Source: Prinsepia uniflora (lineage: Eukaryota; Streptophyta; Magnoliopsida; Rosales; Rosaceae). From it: 64,000 nucleotides of DNA. Each line of letters opens with the position of its first letter. Position 1 is the first letter of the stretch. The notes beneath the pieces are model-generated. The model did no database searches. It worked only from the letters and a program-made list of their open reading frames with translations, and had not been told where the DNA came from. The DNA is taken from positions 88,772,503 through 88,836,502 of the forward strand of contig CM064862.1 of NCBI GenBank assembly GCA_032719365.1, given 5' to 3'. Shown one piece after another: positions 56,423 through 64,000 of this stretch. The position numbers and the translations under genes are program-made.

Positions 56423-59400
56423 TGACAGGACCCGTCCCAACTGGACGTCAAAAAAAACCGTACCCGGTCCTGCTCCCGTCTGACAAGTCAACTAAAGGTC
56501 TGAAACTCCCCTTCAGTGCTTGCCAGACAAGGGATGTTTGCGCGGATTTCTGCTGCTGTCACTGCCTCACGATCAGTCCCGAACGTCGTACCACGGCCTG
56601 GAGGGTCACAAAACAGAAATGGTGTGAGTGGACAAAAATGACCTCTTATAAAAACATTTATCAAAATACAATCTTACCCTCCAGTTTTCACAAACTTGCA
56701 TGCATATCGTAAAACATGAGTGACCGATAAAATTAAAACATATTTTCCCATGGTCCATAACACTCATGTTCACCAAATTAGTTCATGTTATAAAACATCA
56801 AATCCCGGCTCTCAGGCCAAAACATGTGAAAACATAATCACCTGGCCACAAGGACCAAAAACCCGTACTCAATACCAGTACATTATCACAATCAATACCA
56901 ATCAGCATTACTTACCAGTGCACAATAAATATATCAATCCAATCAATCCGCACTACTCACGAGTGCATAAAATATCACCAATCACATCTGCACTACTCAC
57001 AAGTGCTGCACTACGCGTAGGCCAATATCCAGTCACTCTCTCGGGAATAAACACCTCTGGGTTCAACCTCCTCGGGCTCAGTCACCTCTGGGCGAACACA
57101 TCCCCAGGTTCAGACACCTCCGAGTGGTACATCCAGGCTCAGTATCATCCGAGAAGCTGACTACCATAGGATCAACTCCCGATCCTACAATCACATCCCC
57201 CAAGCTCCGGTCGTCTGGGTAATCCCCCCAAGCACCGACCGTCTGGGAATATCACAATCACAATGAAAACCATCCCGGGAATTACATCCCAAAACATTTC
57301 AATCAAATCTTGACTTCATACCAAGTCAAGGTCATTCTCAACTGGGTCTCAAGCCTAAAATACCTTTTACACATAAACCGTTAAAATCACATTTAAATCA
57401 ATAGAATAATCCGAAAATCATCATTGGCTCACCAACTAAGTCAAAACAGCATTTTAGAAATCATTTAAACTCCGGGCCTAGCCCAAAACATCATTTGCAC
57501 ATTCCTCGTAAAACGTACCCGAAAGACTGATTAAAATAATCATAAAATCCCAATAAATCATTAATTTCACAATTTCACCAATAACTCCAATTCCGAGTCA
57601 AAATCACTATTCACTTGGGTTCTCATGCCCAAAATAACATTATCACGCAAATCCATGCGTTGCAACCTCCGTTGCCATTTTCACGTAAATCCACAAAGTC
57701 AATCACTGACTCATAACCCGAGTCCAAATATCATTTTCAATCCATGACTCAATAATCCGAGTCCAACCATTATTTTCAATCAATTTCAATCTCGGACTCA
57801 TAAACCAAGTCCAAACATCATTTTTACCATATTTCGTAATTTCTCGAAAATCGCTCAAAATAATAATATAATAATCATAAAACCGAGAAATTACCGGATT
57901 GAAACATAAATCATGCCCAAGCATATAAAATCATATAATAAGGCATCAAAATCATATATGCATGCATCACAATTAGAAAACAAAGTCCACTCACACACAC
58001 CGTCCAAAACGGTCCGTTTCCGAGCTGCACGTTTTTCCGTAAAATCTGGAAATCACAACTCCTGTCCAAAATCATTATAGAGAGTTACTAACATCTCAAA
58101 ATATATCATATAATTTTCCCCAATTTTTCCGGGATTTAAATACGTATTTTTAACGTAATACAAAACTTCGGATACGCGGAACATTATCGAAACAATATCC
58201 GATTTCACCGAAATCAACGTCAAAATGTTCGTTACACTGAGAGGATCAAAAGTCATGTTGACCTCACCTTGAGACTAGGCCGGACGCGCCCCCACGCGCC
58301 GCCGTGAGTGGCTGCGCGTGAAATCCACGCGCCTGCTACAGTGTCACCGTCCCAACCCGTTTGTCTGTAAAACGGGCCATTTAACCCGCGAGGCGACCCG
58401 GTTTGTTTTCTGTCAATTCGACATTGATTCCACCAATTGAACATTCAGTCAGTTTCGATTCAAGTCTAATTAGGGTTCTGTGGACTTAATTACAAGCAAC
58501 ATTACCTCTAACCTCACGATCACAGATGATCAATCGAAGAACATCCGTCCACTGTTCATCCTTCGAAAACCATCAAAGCTTCTTGATTTCGTTCAATTGA
58601 TTCACCAGTAAGCTTCAATGGACTCAGGTAAGTATTTTCCCCAACTCAATTGCATCAATTCGTGGCTCAAACGCCACGACTCAAACTCGAACATCCGTAC
58701 ACTGTGCATCCATGGAGCTTCATCAATCTCCAGTGTTTCCCTTCAATTGGTGAACCCAGAAGCATCGTGGGATCTTCAAGAACACAATCCCCACATCAAT
58801 TTCGTCAATCAAAGCCTCAATTCCCTCGACTCAACCTCGAGATTTCTGAAAGTTTCCTCCCTCAGTTCTACCTCAATTCGACCTCAATTCCACTTAGTTC
58901 CTTCTACAAAATGGATCGTAGTAATCCCAGAAGACAGAAACTGAACCCAATTTCGATCAACAAGGCTCAATTCATCCAATTTGATTTTTCCTCCCAAAAA
59001 CCCAATTTCGAATTCCTAGTTTTTAGCCACTCTCAACCTCCCGTGTTTACCCAGTTGAGTTAGTCTCAACAAACACTCGATTTTGCCCTCAAAACCAGTT
59101 AGGAATGGCAGCAAACACTCTCCAATTCTGCTGCTCAATGCTCACGGGTAAGAAGAACAAAGAAGGAGAAAATTAAGGAGAAAATGGAGGAAATGATGAA
59201 GGATAAATGATGATGTTGTAATGATGGTGTTGGGAGGGAAACATGGACCAGATTTCAGGGGATGGGTGACACTTGTCACTCATCCGAATGTGTACAGTCA
59301 CCGGGTACTGTTCATATTAAAATATTATTTTAATCCCGGTTCGTTCGGTTAATCGAGTCCGATTCCGTGACCATAACTTCGTCGTCGAATCTCCGATTTC

Positions 59401-59795
59401 GGCATGCCGCCTGTCGTTGGATTCGTATCGACGAGACCTACGTAACGGCCCTTGGCCCTCGTCCATCGGACCTCCCGATCAAAAAGTCAACATTTGGCCC
59501 CTAATATGCCAAATTACCAAAATACCCCTCAACTTTCGAACATCATAACTTTCACCTCGAATGTCGGAATCGAACGTGCCACCTGTCTATGAACTCGTAA
59601 CGTCCCGAACTACGTCACAGTCATCGGCCAAAGTCCATTTGACCGCCCGAACTAAAAGTCAACATTTTGCCCACGCTAGGGGCAAAACGGTCATTTTGCA
59701 CGTTTCGTCCGATTTCACTCAACTAATCCCCGATTAGTCATTCTAAATCATGATTAATTAATATTCAATCCCGATATTCGGGACGGGTCATTACA
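56423..59795 (-). mobile_element. 3' LTR of element U (3373 bp)
   Basis: TGACAGGACCCGTCCC...GGGTCATTACA, the longest LTR here. On the minus strand: U3 modules, palindrome (59,261-59,284), intron-like interval (57,994 down to 56,598) bounded by GTGAGTGGAC and CCCTCCAG, and GTCCACTCAC complement at 56,624-56,633. A 146-residue frame at 56,720-57,160 recurs in the 5' LTR but is only a by-product of LTR identity. Confidence 0.94.
59261..59284 (-). promoter_or_regulatory. 24-bp palindrome in U3 of LTR U
   Basis: GATGGGTGACA-CT-TGTCACTCATC, one mismatch in 11-bp arms, at the same place as in A, H, L and D. Confidence 0.78.
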
Positions 59796-59809
59796 ACCTT
59801 CCCTCCTTA
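59796..59809 (-). promoter_or_regulatory. Polypurine tract of element U
   Basis: Minus-strand AAGGAGGGAAGGT beside the 3' LTR, preceded by GGGGACGAAATTCTTT as in L. Confidence 0.88.
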
Positions 59810-61649
59810 AAGAATTTCGTCCCCGAAATTCCAACTACTTGTATTCCACATCCACCTCGTGGAAAACAAATGGGCCTCTCAACACGTGTACACCTGTACA
59901 CCCACTAGCCAATGCAGAACTCGTCTGCACTCAGACGTCACATCACAGATGCACGTCGTACTGACTACACTCGACCACCCCGAGTGAAAATGAATCACCA
60001 GAAATTGGCAATGTCGTCACTAAGCTGACTCCTTCAGCCTGACGGCCCCACGTAGTCACTAATGTGCCCTGACATCCGCTCTCATAGAGAGTCACCAAAA
60101 CTCACTTGTCAGTCCATGCTAACACCACAAGCCAAACTGTCACCACCAAGCTTTACCACCCTAGTAAAGCGCCAATCAGTAACAAATCAGTGACAACACA
60201 TCAAACCACCACGTCCGTCAATGTAGCACAAGATCAACAACACGATCTCCCCTCGCAGGGCAAACTCAATCCTGCGACAAATATCAACAGCAGTATCCAC
60301 AACTGTCACCCCCTCAGCGATCCCAGATGCTGGTAAGGTCACGACAAGGTAACATTTCGCCGCAAAGCAACTTGCGGTCACACTAACCACCAACTCACTC
60401 ATCCTGAGTATATGCATACCGTCATCACACTCAAACAGACGGTGTAACTGGAACACATTGAACACCAGCATAGCAGTGATCACACAACTCAACACTAGAG
60501 TTATACTAGCCAACCATGGCTCAGAGCACCTGCTCAAACAATCACTGCAATCATCAGAATCAATCTGCCCAGTGCATCGTGTTCAATGTCCAGTTCACGT
60601 TCACAACCCATCCAATGGTATCAGGATTAAGCCGACTACTAACACGTTCACCAACGTACTACTGGTATAATCCGTATATCGTCACCCGACACCACAAGTC
60701 TGCAAAGTATCGTACCCCAAACCATAAACAAGGTACATACATCTATCTAGTGACAAGACTACAACCACCTAGGTCATAGCCAAACATGTTCAAATAATGG
60801 AGTCCATTTGCCCAAACCAGCAAGAGACAAATCGAAACTCCACCCATCAACTAGTTCCAATTCCAAATTCGAATCCGCAATTTCGTAAGAAATCCCGAAT
60901 CCGAACCCATACATCACATTTTTAATTCATGTCCAAATCCGAATCCGAAATCATTATTCCGTAAGCTAGCATTTGGAATAATCATTCCGCACCCAAATCC
61001 AGTATTCCACTTTCAAGTTCTAAAATCGAATCCTGAATCGTCACCCAGAAATTCGATTCCAAAACCCGAAATCTCGTTCACGTCCACTCGGACACACCAA
61101 AACCGAACCTATCGGTTACCCATTTATTATACTCGGTTGACTTCATAAGGAAGCCAATCCAACAACTACACGGTTAAGGTTGACAAAATTCGATCACTTC
61201 AGAAACCTACTCACTCGTGTAATATACCACAAAGGGCCCCACTTCGAAAAGAAGTTCAGTCCCGTCATTTACGATTCACATACCGGAGTAAGAGTGACAA
61301 ACTCTCTACCCAACTGGATCATCAGGATCACGGTCCAGATCCATCACTACGTCAGCTGGCCATGAACATCACGATCCTAGACCGTCACAATGCCCAATGT
61401 CCATGACATCACAAACTCGATCCACCTAGGGAAAACCAAGGATGATCCCAAAACAATATCACCAATAGTCATCCCCGGGTCAAGTTTATTCTGGGCCCAA
61501 CACGCCCATCTACAAACCAAACTGTGAACAAAAACAACCATCCGGACCCACACTAGTCCCACACACCCAAAACACATGATACAATATTACAACACAAATG
61601 GACAATACAAACCATTTACAAGGTATCACGAAAACATGTATCAATACGA
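59810..61649 (-). other. Non-coding internal domain of element U
   Basis: About 1.84 kb between gag and PPT, where pol would be expected. No RT, RNase H or integrase remnant is readable. It aligns in order with the interiors of L (from 30,956; 33,412 onward) and A (up to about 12,398), and shows the uninterrupted GCTAGCATTTGG site near 60,965 where L has its inverted insertion. Confidence 0.78.
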
Positions 61650-62504
61650 TTATTCCGACCTACGGTCAAGTCGATCGGGGCAGTTCCTTCGTAAATGTCC
61701 AAGTTTCCTACAAAAGTGACAAGTGGCAGTGCTGAGGCGACTTGCCCCACCACGCCGCTTACTTATCGACTGGGTTGAAGTTCCACCCGTATGAATGCCC
61801 ACCGAGGATTGCGACACAAGATTATGAAGGCTAACTCGCTTCGTTGTTTCCTGACTCATCTGTTCAGTATCCTGACGCTCTCGGCGTCGTCCAGAGCCCA
61901 AAGATTGTTCTGGCACAGGTAAAATAGTAGCCTCCACTCGGATAGCAGCATCCGATAATTCCCTCAGGGTAGAATACGAGCCAACAGTTACAGCACCTCG
62001 TAACTCATTCCTCAATCCCTGCTCAAACCTTCGACACTTATCCTCCTCAGTAGCCACATACAGAGGAGCGAAACTTGATAAGTGCAAAAATTGCTGTTCA
62101 TAATCGACCACTGACCGATTCCCTTGCTGCAATTGGAGAAACTCAACCTCCTTAGCGTTCCGAAATGAGCGAGGATAAAACTGATCCAAAAATCGCTCTC
62201 GGAATGCATCCCATGCCAAGGTGCGGGCATCCCAGCCAGTCAACTGTAAACTATGCCACCACCTATAAGCATAGCCATCCAAGAGAAAAGTGGCTAAGGG
62301 TACCATGTCCTCCAGGGGACATATCATAACCTCAAAAATCCTCTCCAATCGTGTAAGCCAATCTTCGGCACCATCCGGTCCCGAATCACCACGAAACACA
62401 GTGGCTCCCAACCGTCGAGCTCGCTCAATATCTGGGCCTTTACTAACACTACTCTCGCCCCTCCCATCATCAGACCGTGTACGGGACGCACGACTCGGAG
62501 GCAT
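61650..62504 (-). CDS. gag: Gag protein of element U (284 aa, intact)
   Basis: A single open frame from ATG at 62,504-62,502 to a stop at 61,650. It starts Met-Pro-Pro like T's gag and is homologous along its length: an IERARRLGAT block, a WLTRLERIF block, a WWHSLQLTGWDA block, a FLDQFYPRSF block and a DKCRRFEQGLR block. A CCHC zinc knuckle (CHFCRKLGHLRRNC) occupies residues 262-275, nine residues before the stop. Gag forms the virus-like particle that packages element RNA; the knuckle binds RNA. There is no protease or RT after it. The intact frame beside T's broken one suggests this Gag is or was recently functional, but with a partner for enzymes. The start is chosen for the conserved MPP opening and its place about 30 bases after the PBS. 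Confidence 0.93.
   Translation of the reverse strand: MPPSRASRTRSDDGRGESSVSKGPDIERARRLGATVFRGDSGPDGAEDWLTRLERIFEVMICPLEDMVPLATFLLDGYAYRWWHSLQLTGWDARTLAWDAFRERFLDQFYPRSFRNAKEVEFLQLQQGNRSVVDYEQQFLHLSSFAPLYVATEEDKCRRFEQGLRNELRGAVTVGSYSTLRELSDAAIRVEATILPVPEQSLGSGRRRERQDTEQMSQETTKRVSLHNLVSQSSVGIHTGGTSTQSISKRRGGASRLSTATCHFCRKLGHLRRNCPDRLDRRSE
61680..61721 (-). other. CCHC zinc knuckle of U Gag
   Basis: C-X2-C-X4-H-X4-C, residues 262-275, with all four metal ligands present. Confidence 0.93.
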
Positions 62505-62533
62505 GACGTATCAACAGAAATCAAGAACCAAAT

Positions 62534-62545
62534 GCTCTGATACCA
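62534..62545 (-). promoter_or_regulatory. Primer-binding site of element U (tRNA-iMet)
   Basis: GCTCTGATACCA on the plus strand, three bases from the 5' LTR. Confidence 0.94.
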
Positions 62546-62548
62546 ATT

Positions 62549-64000
62549 TGACAGGACCCGTCCCAACTGGACGTCAAAAAAAACCGTACCCGGTCCTGCT
62601 CCCGTCTGACAAGTCAACTAAAGGTCTGAAACTCCCCTTCAGTGCTTGCCAGACAAGGGATGTTTGCGCGGATTTCTGCTGCTGTCACTGCCTCACGATC
62701 AGTCCCGAACGTCGTACCACGGCCTGGAGGGTCACAAAACAGAAATGGTGTGAGTGGACAAAAATGACCTCTTATAAAAACATTTATCAAAATACAATCT
62801 TACCCTCCAGTTTTCACAAACTTGCATGCATATCGTAAAACATGAGTGACCGATAAAATTAAAACATATTTTCCCATGGTCCATAACACTCATGTTCACC
62901 AAATTAGTTCATGTTATAAAACATCAAATCCCGGCTCTCAGGCCAAAACATGTGAAAACATAATCACCTGGCCACAAGGACCAAAAACCCGTACTCAATA
63001 CCAGTACATTATCACAATCAATACCAATCAGCATTACTTACCAGTGCACAATAAATATATCAATCCAATCAATCCGCACTACTCACGAGTGCATAAAATA
63101 TCACCAATCACATCTGCACTACTCACAAGTGCTGCACTACGCGTAGGCCAATATCCAGTCACTCTCTCGGGAATAAACACCTCTGGGTTCAACCTCCTCG
63201 GGCTCAGTCACCTCTGGGCGAACACATCCCCAGGTTCAGACACCTCCGAGTGGTACATCCAGGCTCAGTATCATCCGAGAAGCTGACTACCATAGGATCA
63301 ACTCCCGATCCTACAATCACATCCCCCAAGCTCCGGTCGTCTGGGTAATCCCCCCAAGCACCGACCGTCTGGGAATATCACAATCACAATGAAAACCATC
63401 CCGGGAATTACATCCCAAAACATTTCAATCAAATCTTGACTTCATACCAAGTCAAGGTCATTCTCAACTGGGTCTCAAGCCTAAAATACCTTTTACACAT
63501 AAACCGTTAAAATCACATTTAAATCAATAGAATAATCCGAAAATCATCATTGGCTCACCAACTAAGTCAAAACAGCATTTTAGAAATCATTTAAACTCCG
63601 GGCCTAGCCCAAAACATCATTTGCACATTCCTCGTAAAACGTACCCGAAAGACTGATTAAAATAATCATAAAATCCCAATAAATCATTAATTTCACAATT
63701 TCACCAATAACTCCAATTCCGAGTCAAAATCACTATTCACTTGGGTTCTCATGCCCAAAATAACATTATCACGCAAATCCATGCGTTGCAACCTCCGTTG
63801 CCATTTTCACGTAAATCCACAAAGTCAATCACTGACTCATAACCCGAGTCCAAATATCATTTTCAATCCATGACTCAATAATCCGAGTCCAACCATTATT
63901 TTCAATCAATTTCAATCTCGGACTCATAAACCAAGTCCAAACATCATTTTTACCATATTTCGTAATTTCTCGAAAATCGCTCAAAATAATAATATAATAA
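62549..64000 (-). mobile_element. 5' LTR of element U, cut by window end
   Basis: Matches 56,423-57,874 at an offset of 6126 with no difference that I can see. It includes the splice-like GTGAGTGGAC block near 62,750 and the terminal CTCCCGTCTGACA block near 62,600. Confidence 0.94.

Larger units (their letters stand above)
56423..64000 (-). mobile_element. Young gag-only LTR retrotransposon 'U' (TR-GAG type), continuing past the window
   Basis: 3' LTR 56,423-59,795, PPT 59,796-59,809, interior to 62,548, PBS 62,534-62,545, 5' LTR from 62,549. The first 1452 bases of both LTRs look identical. The interior codes only for Gag (61,650-62,504); the rest is the non-coding domain shared with A and L. 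If both LTRs are equal in length the element is about 9.5 kb and ends near 65,921. It inserted into the integrase part of T at target CACTG (56,418-56,422). Confidence 0.94.

Noticed and set aside
56720..57160. 146-residue frame repeated exactly at 62,846-63,286
   Set aside because: Both copies lie in the two LTRs of U, and the identity is simply LTR identity. The peptide is low in complexity and absent as a frame from related LTRs.
61650..62504. U as a simple deletion of an autonomous T copy
   Set aside because: The sequence between gag and PPT is not truncated T pol; it matches the interiors of A and L, so U belongs to a distinct non-autonomous line.

Overview
This window looks like intergenic heterochromatin from a flowering plant with a repeat-rich genome. 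I find no host gene, tRNA or ordinary rRNA gene. Almost every base belongs to one superfamily of Ty3/gypsy LTR retrotransposons with very long LTRs (about 2.8-3.4 kb), inserted into one another on both strands. The plant assignment rests on four things: the tRNA-iMet primer-binding site TGGTATCAGAGC, Tekay/Del-like gag-pol protein motifs, a typical plant gypsy 3' end (a GACGAAATT-type block just before a GGAGGGAAGG polypurine tract), and two Cassandra TRIM elements carrying 5S-rRNA-derived sequence. The species cannot be named from this sequence alone.

Left block (1-22,495). V (1-2521, minus) is a partial LTR cut by the window edge. Element A (3102-16,244, plus, TSD TGCCA) is a complete non-coding (LARD-type) retrotransposon. 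It is interrupted by solo LTR B (6349-9283, TSD GTTAG) and by a Cassandra element in its 3' LTR (15,438-16,164, TSD TCCCT). A lies inside the older minus LTR D, which also holds solo LTR E (16,580-19,662, TSD CCACC). D is followed by LTR fragment F.

Middle tower (22,496-47,943). The degraded leader of an old minus element, Q, is split by LTR G (about 22,644-47,871). G is split by LTR H (24,359-47,232). H is split by LTR I (25,103-44,438, TSD CTTAC) and by a second Cassandra (45,946-46,679, TSD GCTGT). I is in turn split by the very young complete element L (28,040-38,784, TSD TCAAA), by solo LTR N (38,891-42,202, TSD ACCTG) and by truncated LTR P (42,346-~44,430).

Right tower (47,944-64,000). 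Q's own 5' LTR is split by LTR R, R by LTR S, and S by element T (50,146 onward). T is the only element with pol; its gag-pol frame has an in-frame TGA. T is split in its integrase by U (56,423 to beyond the window), a non-autonomous element with an intact gag and no pol (TR-GAG type).

How the parts fit together: T represents the coding (autonomous-type) lineage. U supplies only Gag. A and L supply nothing but keep the PBS, PPT and LTRs needed to be copied. A, L and U share a related non-coding internal domain next to the PPT. The LTRs share several conserved structures not explained by the standard LTR model: a near-perfect palindrome in the presumed promoter, a duplicated ~170-bp upstream module, splice-site-like blocks whose donor and branch-point ends are reverse complements, hairpin arrays between them, and a terminal hairpin. 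These are the main findings.
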